From positions 36,397-100,396 of the forward strand of contig NZ_JAHQVB010000001.1 of the NCBI RefSeq assembly GCF_019052655.1: DNA of 64,000 nt. The letters run 5' to 3'. The DNA comes from Holdemanella porci (GTDB lineage: Bacteria > Bacillota_I > Bacilli_A > Erysipelotrichales > Erysipelotrichaceae). Shown in pieces: positions 16,918-25,181 of this stretch. The notes beneath the pieces are model-generated. The model did no database searches. It had not been told where the DNA came from and was given only the letters and a program-made list of their open reading frames with translations. Within the stretch, counting starts at the first letter, position 1. The number at the start of each line of letters is the position of its first letter. Both the position numbers and the translations under genes were made by a program.

Positions 16918-18003
16918 ATGCAAAAAAATAAATCCATTCTATCCTGGCTGGTAATATCCGTATGCTTTCTAATCTTTATTAGTTCCGTTATATTCTTTGT
17001 TCAAAATAAAGGTAATGAAACAACAGAAAACCTAAATGTTACATTAACAGATGTTGGCTTTGACACGCCCATCACTCTAAATTGCTCATGTTCACAAGCC
17101 GATTTTGCCAAGTATACAAAGATTATAAGAAAGACATTTAAAGAAAACAATAAACGCTTTGACCAGTACCACGCCTATAAAAATATAAATAACCTATATA
17201 CATTAAATCATGAAGCTTATAATCATCCGATTCAAATGGATGAAACCTTTATAGATTGTTTAAAACTAGCCATGCAGATGCAGTCTGAAAACTCACAATT
17301 TGATATCAGCCAAGGTGCACTTTTAAATCTATGGCATGAGGCTAGAGAAAACACGCAAATCCCTCCAAGTGATGACAAGATTCAAGAAGCTTTAAATCAT
17401 ATTGACTTAGATAAAATTCAAATATCAGGTCATGAAGTATCTTATTTAGATCCAAAACTATCCATCGATCTTGGTGCCATTGCCAAAGGATATACCGCTC
17501 AACTTGCCAAAGAAGCATTAAATAAAGCTGGCCTAACCAATGGATATATCAATGCGGGAGGTAATGTTGTCTTACTTGGCGAAAAAGAAGATGGCACAAA
17601 TTGGAAGATTGGTATTCAAAGTCCAGATGCAAGTGATGCCCTAGTTCAATATTCAACAAAAAAAGCCACTTGTTTAGTTACAAGTGGAGATTACCAAAGA
17701 TATTTTACATATAAGAATAAAAAATATTCCCATATCATTGATCCTAAAACCGGTTATCCTGCAAACTATGTTCGAAGTGTAACCGTCATCACAAAAGATT
17801 CAGGCAAGGCCGACGCCTTAAGTACAACGTTGTTCTGTATGAGTGTTGAAGATGGAAAGAAATATTTATCCACACTGGATTATGATGTACAAGCCATATG
17901 GATCGTAGATAAAGATAGTGATGTTTCATCGGATTTAGAAACAAAAGATTATAAAATCATCACAACTGATAAAATAAAAAACAGAGTAACTCTTGTCGAT
18001 TAG
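16918..18003 (+). CDS. apbE: FAD:protein FMN transferase ApbE
   Basis: ApbE transfers FMN from FAD to a Thr in target proteins, here most likely RnfG and RnfD. The 361 residues have an N-terminal membrane anchor (about 8-28), which places the enzyme outside the membrane. Family motifs are SIDLGAIAKGYTAQ, INAGGNVVLLG, TSGDYQRYF and HIIDPKTGYP. The start codon lies where transcription should begin and no other in-frame ATG fits, so the mRNA is probably leaderless. It is divergent from rnfC and convergent with ileS. Confidence 0.94.
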   Translation: MQKNKSILSWLVISVCFLIFISSVIFFVQNKGNETTENLNVTLTDVGFDTPITLNCSCSQADFAKYTKIIRKTFKENNKRFDQYHAYKNINNLYTLNHEAYNHPIQMDETFIDCLKLAMQMQSENSQFDISQGALLNLWHEARENTQIPPSDDKIQEALNHIDLDKIQISGHEVSYLDPKLSIDLGAIAKGYTAQLAKEALNKAGLTNGYINAGGNVVLLGEKEDGTNWKIGIQSPDASDALVQYSTKKATCLVTSGDYQRYFTYKNKKYSHIIDPKTGYPANYVRSVTVITKDSGKADALSTTLFCMSVEDGKKYLSTLDYDVQAIWIVDKDSDVSSDLETKDYKIITTDKIKNRVTLVD

Positions 18004-18015
18004 AGTTACTCTTTT
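17983..18015. terminator. Bidirectional terminator between apbE and ileS
   Basis: A perfect 10-bp stem AGAGTAACTC/GAGTTACTCT (17983-17992, 18003-18012) spans the apbE stop codon. TTTT follows on the plus strand, and a longer T-rich run follows on the minus strand. Confidence 0.85.
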
Positions 18016-18025
18016 CATTTACATA

Positions 18026-20752
18026 TTAGTCATGTAATACGTGGTTACAACGATCACACAATCCATCTTCATTATCAGATTCAGTATAGTTCCAGCAACG
18101 AGGACATACATGACCTGTAGCCTTTTCTACTTGTACCTGACAAACTTCAAATTGTTCTAATTCATCCGTTGTGAATGTGACTTTAGATACAATAAACCAT
18201 TGTGCTGCATTACTTAATACACGATCCATAATTTCTTTTTGTGCATCACTTACATGTAATACGACATGTGCTTCTAATGATTTACCAATTAAACCTTCAG
18301 CACGTGCATTTTCTAATGCTTTGAAGACATCCTTACGAACTTTAAATAATTCTTCCATATCCACTTTGATCTTTTCAACATCAAAATCCAATTCTAGATC
18401 CTTGAATGTCGTTAAGTGAATACTTTCGGCATCAAAGTGCATGTAGTCATTGACTTCTTCACAAGTATGAGCCAAGATTGGAGCCCACAATTTAGTCATC
18501 ACTTCAACAGCATTATAAAGTACAGTTTGAACTTGACGACGAACTGGTGCATCTTCTTTTTCAATATAAAGAATGTCCTTCGTGTAATCTAAGTAGTAAG
18601 CGGATAATTCATTTGTCATTAAGTTTGTCAAATATGTAACAACATCGGAGAAACGATATTCATTATAAGCTTTTCTACAGAAATCTACAGCATCCTTTAA
18701 TTCGGTTAAAATATATTGATCCAATTCACTTAATTCATTGAAGTTTACACAATCTTTGGCAGTAAATTTTTGATCATCTAAGTTTGCCATTAAGAAACGC
18801 AATGTATTACGTACTTTACGATAGTTTTCACTGACTTGTTTCAAAATCTTTTGACCCATTGAAACATCCGCTTGATAATCTACGCTACAAGCCCATAAAC
18901 GTAAGATATCTGCACCATATTTCTTTGTGATTTCACTAGGAGCTACGGCATTCCATTGTGATTTAGACATCTTAACTCCCTTTTCGTCCATAACGAAACC
19001 ATGTGATAAAACTTGTTTGTATGGAGCTTTACCATGAACGGCAGTACCAACAATCAAACTAGAGTTGAACCAACCACGATATTGGTCACTTCCTTCAAAA
19101 TATAAGTCAGCAGGATAGCCCAAACCACGATCCATCATAGCGCCTGTATGACTTGATCCTGAGTCAAACCAAACATCCATAGTATCTGTTTCTTTACGGA
19201 AGATACCATTTGGTGAATGTTCATTTGTATACCCTTCTGGTAATAAATCTTTAACGTCTCTTTCAAACCAAACGTTTGATCCATATTCACTAACTAATTT
19301 GGCTACATGATCAAAAATAGCTTGATCCATAATTGGAGTATCGTCTTCTCCATAAATAATAGGAATTGGAACACCCCAAGCACGTTGACGAGAAATACAC
19401 CAGTCATTACGATCAGCAATCATATTGTGCATACGTTGTTCACCCCAAGCAGGTACCCAAGATACAGAGTGAATTTGTTCTAACAGTTCATCACGAATTT
19501 GATCAATTGACGCAAACCATTGTGTTGTAGCACGGAAAATAATAGGCTTTTTAGTTCGCCAGTCATGTGGATAAGAGTGGGTAATGAATTGAAGTTTTAA
19601 TAATACACCCAATTCATCTAATTTTTGAGTGACTGTCTTGTTGGCATCTTCCACATATTGGCCGGCAAGCCATTCACCAACATCATCCATCATGCATCCT
19701 TGTGCATCAACGTTACAATATACTGGTAAACCATATTTCATACCAATGTTAAAGTCATCCACACCAAATCCAGGTGCTGTATGAACACATCCAGTACCAG
19801 CATCAGCTGTTACGTGATCTCCGCACATCAATAAACTTTCTCTTTCTGGATACAATGGGTGTGTACATGTAATGTATTCGAATTCTTTTCCTTTGAAAGT
19901 CTTTAAAACATCACGTTTTTCAACTTCAAACTTATCACATAATTCTTCAACCATGCTTGAAAGCATAATCAATTTTCCCTTTTCTGTATCCACTAATGAA
20001 TAGTCAAAATCAGGATTTACACTAATTCCTAAGTTTGCAGGAATTGTCCAAGGTGTTGTTGTCCAAATCACAAAATTGCAGTCTGTTTCCAATACACCTT
20101 TTCCGTCTTTAACAGCAAATTTAACATAAATAGTTGGGCTCTTTACATCTTTATATTCAACTTCTGCCTCCGCTAAAGCTGATTCACTACTTGGTGACCA
20201 ATATACTGGTTTTAATCCTTTGTAGATTAAACCTTTCATGGCCATCTTTCCAAAGATTTCGATCTGGTGTTTTTCAAAACCCTTTTGAAGAGTGATATAT
20301 GGATGATCATAATCTCCAATCGATCCTAGGCTTAAGAATCCTGCTTTTTGATTGGCTACTTGTTTTAAAGCATAGTCGTAACAGATTTTTCTAAATTCAG
20401 CAATTCCCATTTTCTTACGGTCATACCCCAATTTAGTCACAGCGGTTTCAATTGGTAAACCATGTGTATCCCATCCTGGAATATATGGTGTGTTGTATCC
20501 TTCCATAAAGTGAGATTTTACAATGACATCTTTTAACACCTTATTTAAGGCATGTCCTAAGTGGATGTCACCATTTGCGTAAGGAGGACCATCATGTAAT
20601 ACAAATGATTCTGCTCCTTTTCTTCTTTCTAACATCTTTTCATACAATTTTTCATCTTGCCAGCGTTTTTGGAAACCAGGCTCTTTTTTAGTCAAATTTC
20701 CACGCATTTCAAATGCCGTTTTAGGCATATGAAGTGTTTCTTTGTAGTCCAT
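18026..20752 (-). CDS. ileS: Isoleucyl-tRNA synthetase
   Basis: This class I synthetase charges tRNA-Ile. The 908 residues contain the HIGH-type motif DIHLGHALNK, the editing domain, KMSKS (GVKMSKSQWN) and a C-terminal zinc finger (CPRCWNY...CDRC). The ribosome site AAAGGAG precedes the ATG. A T-box leader with an Ile specifier lies immediately upstream, so expression should rise when uncharged tRNA-Ile accumulates. It is convergent with apbE. Confidence 0.98.
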   Translation of the reverse strand: MDYKETLHMPKTAFEMRGNLTKKEPGFQKRWQDEKLYEKMLERRKGAESFVLHDGPPYANGDIHLGHALNKVLKDVIVKSHFMEGYNTPYIPGWDTHGLPIETAVTKLGYDRKKMGIAEFRKICYDYALKQVANQKAGFLSLGSIGDYDHPYITLQKGFEKHQIEIFGKMAMKGLIYKGLKPVYWSPSSESALAEAEVEYKDVKSPTIYVKFAVKDGKGVLETDCNFVIWTTTPWTIPANLGISVNPDFDYSLVDTEKGKLIMLSSMVEELCDKFEVEKRDVLKTFKGKEFEYITCTHPLYPERESLLMCGDHVTADAGTGCVHTAPGFGVDDFNIGMKYGLPVYCNVDAQGCMMDDVGEWLAGQYVEDANKTVTQKLDELGVLLKLQFITHSYPHDWRTKKPIIFRATTQWFASIDQIRDELLEQIHSVSWVPAWGEQRMHNMIADRNDWCISRQRAWGVPIPIIYGEDDTPIMDQAIFDHVAKLVSEYGSNVWFERDVKDLLPEGYTNEHSPNGIFRKETDTMDVWFDSGSSHTGAMMDRGLGYPADLYFEGSDQYRGWFNSSLIVGTAVHGKAPYKQVLSHGFVMDEKGVKMSKSQWNAVAPSEITKKYGADILRLWACSVDYQADVSMGQKILKQVSENYRKVRNTLRFLMANLDDQKFTAKDCVNFNELSELDQYILTELKDAVDFCRKAYNEYRFSDVVTYLTNLMTNELSAYYLDYTKDILYIEKEDAPVRRQVQTVLYNAVEVMTKLWAPILAHTCEEVNDYMHFDAESIHLTTFKDLELDFDVEKIKVDMEELFKVRKDVFKALENARAEGLIGKSLEAHVVLHVSDAQKEIMDRVLSNAAQWFIVSKVTFTTDELEQFEVCQVQVEKATGHVCPRCWNYTESDNEDGLCDRCNHVLHD

Positions 20753-20772
20753 ACTTTATCTCCTTTTCCAAA

Positions 20773-20975
20773 TAAAAAAACGTCCTTATAAAAGGACGTA
20801 ATAAACACGCGGTACCACCTTAATTCATAGTTTTCACTATGCACTTTCATGAGATAACGGCTCAACCGGATCAAACTACTATCATTTCATAAGATCAGCT
20901 CAAAAGGGATACCTTAATTCTTATTCATACAATGTTTCACCAAAAATCATTGCTCTCTACAATCCTAACGAATAA
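20773..20975 (-). promoter_or_regulatory. T-box riboswitch leader of ileS (specifier ATC)
   Basis: The minus strand shows the T-box core AAGGTGGTACCGCG (20808-20821), a terminator hairpin with an A/T-rich tail (20773-20799) and the stem I signature AGAGAGC near 20950-20957. Aligning the specifier loop with the tyrS and leuS leaders puts ATC (Ile) at 20908-20910. Uncharged tRNA-Ile should stabilise the antiterminator and allow readthrough into ileS. Confidence 0.93.
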
Positions 20976-20994
20976 AGGCGTGTCTTTATCTTAG

Positions 20995-21735
20995 CTAAAT
21001 ATATTGATCAAAGTTCAAAACAAGTCTACCCTTTTTTGTGGTAGAAACCACTTCTTTAAACTGGAATCGACCTGTCTTTCTGATTGACACGAAATCATTA
21101 TTGCACAATTGTAAATTTTGTTCAAGTACCACATCATTAACTTTCACAAATCCTGCATGAATCTTTTTTAACGCTTCACTTCTAGAACAATGTGACAATT
21201 GCGCAACTACACTATCTAACCGTAAACTGCTGCACATAACATGTATTTCTTTTTTGTTATTTTCCGTAATGATATAGTCTAAACACTCTTCAAAATGCAC
21301 TGTACACTTACCAATCTGCGTACAATTGTCAATGATATATTTTGAAATCTTTTCTTTACAAAAGATATATAGATTCTCTTTTTGCACAATCAAATCCCCA
21401 ATAACACTTCTTTCAATGCCAGAGTGCATTAAACATCCTAAAAGATCGGAGTGGGTTAATGTTTTAAATTTTGAATTGTATGTGGCATGTAGACAAACGC
21501 AATCACTAAAGCCCTCATACCCTTCAGGTATAAAACATGCGATCTTTCTTTCTGCATTCTCGTACCCACCATCAAAAACAAGACATATATTTTTGGGCAC
21601 CATGCTTTGAAGAATGTTCTGTTCATAAATCGATAAAAAATAGGTCATGATCGGCCTATTTTGTTTTTGAAAGATACGAATTTGATCTTTCATCTGCGAA
21701 ATAAACACCTCATGACCTACCATAAATGAGCTCAT
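20995..21735 (-). CDS. ylmH: YlmH-family S4-domain RNA-binding protein
   Basis: YlmH proteins bind RNA through a C-terminal S4 domain and sit in the sepF cell-division cluster of Firmicutes. Recent work links B. subtilis YlmH to ribosome-associated quality control. The S4 part is about residues 165-230 (SRSEALKKIHAGFVKVND). The 246-residue length is typical. It follows sepF by 12 bp. No Shine-Dalgarno sequence precedes the ATG at 21735, so translation may depend on the upstream gene. Confidence 0.85.
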   Translation of the reverse strand: MSSFMVGHEVFISQMKDQIRIFQKQNRPIMTYFLSIYEQNILQSMVPKNICLVFDGGYENAERKIACFIPEGYEGFSDCVCLHATYNSKFKTLTHSDLLGCLMHSGIERSVIGDLIVQKENLYIFCKEKISKYIIDNCTQIGKCTVHFEECLDYIITENNKKEIHVMCSSLRLDSVVAQLSHCSRSEALKKIHAGFVKVNDVVLEQNLQLCNNDFVSIRKTGRFQFKEVVSTTKKGRLVLNFDQYI

Positions 21736-21747
21736 TAAAAGTAATTA

Positions 21748-22179
21748 TTAGTCTTCATCTTCGAAGTCGTCTGGACTTCCTAATGAAATAGTTCCTTGTA
21801 CACCAATTTCAGCTGGAGAACATAAAATTACGTTTTGACCGATTTTCTGAATTTTTCCATCAAGCGCATAAACAACACCTGTTAAGAAATCAATTGTACG
21901 TTGTGCATAATCACGATCTAGCTTGTGTAAGTTAACTACTACAGCACGACCTTCTTTTAAGCGTTGTCCTACTTCTTCAGCTTCTCCAAAGCTTCTTGGT
22001 TCAAACAATACCATTTTTGTATTTGAATTCAAAGAAGTTGCGTTCGTACGAGTTTTTGGTCTCTCATAACGACTTTGAGGTTCTACTTCTTCTACCTTTT
22101 CAGCTTGTGGTGCTTCTTGATAATCATCATCTTCTTCGATTGGAGCAACGAAGTCTTTTACTTTATCCATAAATCCCAT
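21748..22179 (-). CDS. sepF: Cell division protein SepF
   Basis: SepF anchors FtsZ to the membrane and aligns protofilaments. The start at 22179 (MGFMDKVKDF) follows AAGGAGG and gives the amphipathic membrane-binding N-terminus. A short acidic linker follows, then the SepF core (about 60-140) with FGEAEEVGQRLKEGRAVVVN and RTIDFLTGVVYALDG. It is 143 residues long and has its own promoter upstream; ylmH is downstream. Confidence 0.94.
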   Translation of the reverse strand: MGFMDKVKDFVAPIEEDDDYQEAPQAEKVEEVEPQSRYERPKTRTNATSLNSNTKMVLFEPRSFGEAEEVGQRLKEGRAVVVNLHKLDRDYAQRTIDFLTGVVYALDGKIQKIGQNVILCSPAEIGVQGTISLGSPDDFEDED

Positions 22180-22204
22180 GGGAAAAACCTCCTTAACAAA
22201 CATA

Positions 22205-22232
22205 ATTATAGCACAAAGAATAACTTATTCAA
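22205..22232 (-). promoter_or_regulatory. Promoter of sepF-ylmH
   Basis: On the minus strand TTGAAT (22227-22232), 16 bp, then TATAAT (22205-22210) preceded by TGC, which makes an extended -10. Confidence 0.65.
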
Positions 22233-22261
22233 ACTTATATTCTTTTTTTTCTTTCAGAACA

Positions 22262-22288
22262 AAAGACATGCCATTTTGACATGTCTTT
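22262..22288 (-). terminator. Terminator after hpf
   Basis: A 9-bp stem AAAGACATG/CATGTCTTT with a 9-nt loop lies 8 bp after the hpf stop codon on the minus strand. The U tract (TTT-TG-TT) is modest. Confidence 0.65.
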
Positions 22289-22295
22289 CACGCGT

Positions 22296-22829
22296 TTATT
22301 CTGTTTCAATCAAGCCATAGCCACCATCATGACGTTTGTAGCAAACGGCAATCTTATTTGTTTCATCATCTGTATAAATGAAGAAATCGTGTCCTAATAA
22401 TTCCATTTTCATGATGGCTTCATCTAAGCTCATTTCCTTTGGAACGATAGATTTAGTACGAACTACTTCGTCATCATCTACATCTTCATCATTAAATAAT
22501 TCATGATCTAAGAAAGCTTCCGCAAGTGATTCTTTATTTTTACGTGTTAAACGTGTTTTTGTTCTACGAATTTGATCTTCCAATTTATCTACAGCACGAT
22601 CAATAGCTGCATATAAATCGTCATCTACAACCTCGGCACGTAGAATCGCATAACGTGTTGGGATTGTAACTTCAATTTTTTGTTTTGTTGGATATGTACG
22701 AACCAAGACATTCGCTACATCATCCTCTCTGATAATGAAGTACTTTGTTAAAACATCCAATTTTTTATGGATCTTATCTGAGATTCCCTGAGTTACTGTG
22801 ATGTTTTTTCCTACAATATTGACTTTCAT
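22296..22829 (-). CDS. hpf: Long-form ribosome hibernation promoting factor
   Basis: HPF dimerises 70S ribosomes into inactive 100S particles under stress or in stationary phase. The 177 residues show the N-terminal HPF domain (MKVNIVGKNITVTQGISDKI) and the C-terminal dimerisation domain (KEMSLDEAIMKMELLGHDFF), so it is the long type found in Firmicutes. GGAGG precedes the ATG. It is monocistronic, with an extended -10 promoter and a terminator. Confidence 0.95.
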   Translation of the reverse strand: MKVNIVGKNITVTQGISDKIHKKLDVLTKYFIIREDDVANVLVRTYPTKQKIEVTIPTRYAILRAEVVDDDLYAAIDRAVDKLEDQIRRTKTRLTRKNKESLAEAFLDHELFNDEDVDDDEVVRTKSIVPKEMSLDEAIMKMELLGHDFFIYTDDETNKIAVCYKRHDGGYGLIETE

Positions 22830-22866
22830 ATTATGTACCTCCTATATGATTTGTATTGCTACTTAG

Positions 22867-22875
22867 ATTATAGCA
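22867..22875 (-). promoter_or_regulatory. Extended -10 promoter of hpf
   Basis: On the minus strand TGCTATAAT, with the hexamer at 22867-22872. No convincing -35 is visible. Confidence 0.55.
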
Positions 22876-22960
22876 CGTTTATTTTGTTTTACATTTTTCG
22901 ACAAGAAATGACAAAAATATAACCAGTTTTGCCAAGGAGGTTGACAAGACACAATGTAAC

Positions 22961-22975
22961 TATTTTCAGAAAATA
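22961..22975. promoter_or_regulatory. CodY-box-like palindrome upstream of the aroF promoter
   Basis: TATTTTCAGAAAATA is a perfect 15-bp dyad. It matches 13 of 15 positions of the CodY box AATTTTCWGAAAATT; only the two end bases differ. It ends 2 bp before the -35 of the aroF promoter, where bound protein would interfere with polymerase. A codY gene is not in this window. Confidence 0.5.
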
Positions 22976-22977
22976 AC

Positions 22978-23006
22978 TTGCATATTTTCGTTGAATGAGC
23001 TATAGT
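22978..23006 (+). promoter_or_regulatory. Promoter of the aroF leader
   Basis: TTGCAT (22978-22983), 17 bp, TATAGT (23001-23006). The predicted start near 23013 puts the leader-peptide ATG about 11 nt into the RNA. Confidence 0.65.
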
Positions 23007-23023
23007 ATAGCCAGGTGATTAAC

Positions 23024-23059
23024 ATGAACATTCAATCTACATATTTTTACTTTAGATAG
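23024..23059 (+). CDS. Tyr/Phe-rich leader peptide of aroF (11 aa)
   Basis: The frame encodes MNIQSTYFYFR and stops with TAG. Four consecutive aromatic codons (Tyr-Phe-Tyr-Phe, 23042-23053) lie just before the 5' arm of the first hairpin. AGGTGA gives a ribosome site 5 nt before the ATG, and a promoter sits directly upstream. DAHP synthase makes the first precursor of Tyr and Phe, so the codon content fits control by charged tRNA-Tyr and tRNA-Phe, as in the pheA and trp leaders of enteric bacteria. It is too short for normal gene callers. The function is inferred. Confidence 0.75.
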   Translation: MNIQSTYFYFR

Positions 23060-23141
23060 CCCTAATTAAGCCAATCACAACTGAATGGTATTTTAATTAG
23101 GGCTTTTAAGCATTAACAATTTTACTGTTAATGCTTTTTTT
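23058..23141 (+). promoter_or_regulatory. Transcription attenuator before aroF
   Basis: Two hairpins follow the leader peptide. Hairpin 1 is a perfect 12-bp stem (AGCCCTAATTAA at 23058-23069 with 23093-23104) whose 5' arm overlaps the leader stop codon. Hairpin 2 is a perfect 10-bp terminator (23109-23118 with 23126-23135) followed by seven T's. The freed 3' arm of hairpin 1 can instead pair with the 5' arm of the terminator (TTAAT 23093-23097 with 23112-23116, and GCT 23102-23104 with 23109-23111), which would be an antiterminator. A ribosome stalled on the Tyr/Phe codons would cover the 5' arm of hairpin 1 and favour readthrough. Confidence 0.7.
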
Positions 23142-23172
23142 GTTACTCACAAATGGAAAGAAGGATATTATT

Positions 23173-24186
23173 ATGATTATTACTTTAAAGAAAAATGCAC
23201 CCAAACACGATGTCGACAAATTGATTGACAAATTCGAAGGCATGAATCTTCAAGTCACAATGATTCAAGGAGATAACTATAACGTCTTTGGTTTAGTTGG
23301 AGATACAAGTATCGTAGATGAAAAAAGCGTTATGGCTAACCCTATCGTCTATAACGTGCAACGTGTTGCTCAACCTTATAAATTGGCCAACCGTATGTTT
23401 CATCCAGAAGATACCATTGTAGATGTGAATGGTATTCAAATCGGCGGCAAAAAAATTGCGATGATTGCAGGTCCATGTTCTGTTGAGGGTGAAAACCAAA
23501 TCTGTCGTATTGCCAAAGAAGTAAAAGCTGCCGGTGCAGATATGTTAAGGGGTGGCGCTTATAAGCCTAGAACAAGTCCATACGCATTCCAAGGTATGGG
23601 TACTGCAGGAATCATGTCCATGGTAAAAGCTAGAGAAGAAACAGGACTTCCTATTGTATCTGAACTTATGAGTGCAGAACACTTAGATGAATTCGTAGAA
23701 AACGTAGATATCATTCAGATTGGTGCGCGTAATATGCAAAACTTTGATTTATTAAAAGCTGTAGGAAAAACGAAAAAACCAATTTTATTAAAGCGCGGTA
23801 TGAGTGCTACGATTCAAGAATGGATCATGGCTGCTGAATACATTATGTCAGAAGGAAATCCAAACGTCATTTTCTGTGAACGTGGTATTCGTACATTTGA
23901 AACCTATACACGAAATACATTGGATTTAAGTGTTGTACCAATCATTAAAGAAAGAACACACTTACCGATCATCATTGATCCAAGTCATGCCGCTGGTGAT
24001 TATAAATTAATTGAGTCCTTATCTCTTGCTGCTATTGCAGCTGGTGCTGATGGATTGATCATTGAAGTGCATGACGATCCAGAAAATGCTTGGAGTGATG
24101 GTGCTCAAAGCTTAAAACCAAAACGTTATGCCGAACTTATTGAAAAAGGAAAAGCCATCGCAAAAGTTATTGGAAGAGAGTTATAA
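23173..24186 (+). CDS. aroF: 3-deoxy-7-phosphoheptulonate (DAHP) synthase with N-terminal regulatory domain
   Basis: DAHP synthase joins phosphoenolpyruvate and erythrose 4-phosphate, the first step of aromatic amino acid synthesis. The start at 23173 (MIITLKKNAP) follows AAGGA. Residues 1 to about 70 form a ferredoxin-like domain as in the Thermotoga-type enzyme, where it mediates feedback inhibition by Tyr and Phe. The catalytic barrel follows with AGPCSVE, GGAYKPRTSPY, LLKRGM, CERGIRTFE and DPSHAAG. The gene is alone between the attenuator and a terminator. Transcript-level and enzyme-level control by the same amino acids would be consistent. Confidence 0.94.
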   Translation: MIITLKKNAPKHDVDKLIDKFEGMNLQVTMIQGDNYNVFGLVGDTSIVDEKSVMANPIVYNVQRVAQPYKLANRMFHPEDTIVDVNGIQIGGKKIAMIAGPCSVEGENQICRIAKEVKAAGADMLRGGAYKPRTSPYAFQGMGTAGIMSMVKAREETGLPIVSELMSAEHLDEFVENVDIIQIGARNMQNFDLLKAVGKTKKPILLKRGMSATIQEWIMAAEYIMSEGNPNVIFCERGIRTFETYTRNTLDLSVVPIIKERTHLPIIIDPSHAAGDYKLIESLSLAAIAAGADGLIIEVHDDPENAWSDGAQSLKPKRYAELIEKGKAIAKVIGREL

Positions 24187-24213
24187 GAAACTGCACACGC
24201 AGTTTCTTTTTAT
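24185..24213 (+). terminator. Terminator after aroF
   Basis: A 10-bp stem AAGAAACTGC/GCAGTTTCTT with loop ACAC is followed by TTTTT, and it overlaps the last base pairs of aroF. Confidence 0.88.
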
Positions 24214-24236
24214 GTTAGAATGTTTTGGGTGATATA

Positions 24237-25166
24237 ATGAACAATCCTTATCCTTATTCAAATGACAATAAAAGATATCAAACCATTAATTATTATTTTC
24301 GCAACAAATACCATCAAAAAGTAGCGAAGATTCCATTAAATGCTGGCTTTACCTGTCCAAACCGTGATGGATTTAAAGGAACAGGAGGATGCACTTTCTG
24401 TTCGAGTATGGGCTCAGGTGATAGTATTTTATGTTTTGATGATTCTTTACAAAAACAATATAAAGAAGGCTTAAAGCGCATGCAAAATAAGTGGCCTGAT
24501 TGTATTGGGTTTGCGTATTTTCAAAGTTATTCCAATACATATGCTCCACTACCTATCTTGAAGAAAATATATGATCCTTTCTTTAAAGACCCAAACATTC
24601 CTGGCGTTGCGATCGCAACACGTGCCGATTGTATAAATGATGAAATTATAGACTACTTAAATAGTCAAAATAAAGAAGTCTGGCTAGAGTTAGGTCTTCA
24701 AAGCGTACATGAAAGCACCATGGAACGCTGTAACCGAAAACATTCAACACAAATCGTGTTTGATTGGTTAGACAAATTAAAGGACACAAACATCAAAACA
24801 TGTGTACATATTATCAATGGACTTCCTGGTGAAGCCAAACAAGACATGTTAGAAACTGTCAAACAGATTTCTAAACATCCTGTCGATGCGATCAAGATTC
24901 ATATGCTGCATTTGATTGAAGGGACACAAATGGCTAAAGAATATGAAAAAGAACCATTTCATATTTTAACTTTAGAAGAATATGTCGATATTGTAGTCGA
25001 TCAATTGGAGTTATTACCCCAAGAAGTCATCATTGAACGTTTAACAGGTGATGGAATTGCGAAAGATCTAATTGTGCCAAAATGGACAATCAAGAAAACG
25101 ATTGTGACAAATGAAATTGATAAGTTAATGGTAAAAAGAAATACGTGGCAAGGCAAACATGTCTAA
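24237..25166 (+). CDS. Radical SAM protein, YtqA/TIGR01212 family
   Basis: This protein belongs to the TIGR01212 radical SAM family (B. subtilis YtqA, E. coli YhcC), whose substrate is not firmly established. The 309 residues contain the characteristic cluster region TCPNRDGFKGTGGCTFC and the later segments GLQSVHESTMERCNR and HIINGLPGE. The ATG at 24237 follows GGGTGA; an in-frame TTG 12 nt upstream is less likely. It is convergent with tyrS. Confidence 0.88.
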   Translation: MNNPYPYSNDNKRYQTINYYFRNKYHQKVAKIPLNAGFTCPNRDGFKGTGGCTFCSSMGSGDSILCFDDSLQKQYKEGLKRMQNKWPDCIGFAYFQSYSNTYAPLPILKKIYDPFFKDPNIPGVAIATRADCINDEIIDYLNSQNKEVWLELGLQSVHESTMERCNRKHSTQIVFDWLDKLKDTNIKTCVHIINGLPGEAKQDMLETVKQISKHPVDAIKIHMLHLIEGTQMAKEYEKEPFHILTLEEYVDIVVDQLELLPQEVIIERLTGDGIAKDLIVPKWTIKKTIVTNEIDKLMVKRNTWQGKHV

Positions 25167-25181
25167 CCACGTATTTTTATT
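25139..25181. terminator. Bidirectional terminator between the radical SAM gene and tyrS
   Basis: A 10-bp stem AAATACGTGG/CCACGTATTT (25139-25148, 25167-25176) with an 18-nt loop encloses the end of the radical SAM gene. T-rich sequence follows on the plus strand. Confidence 0.7.
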
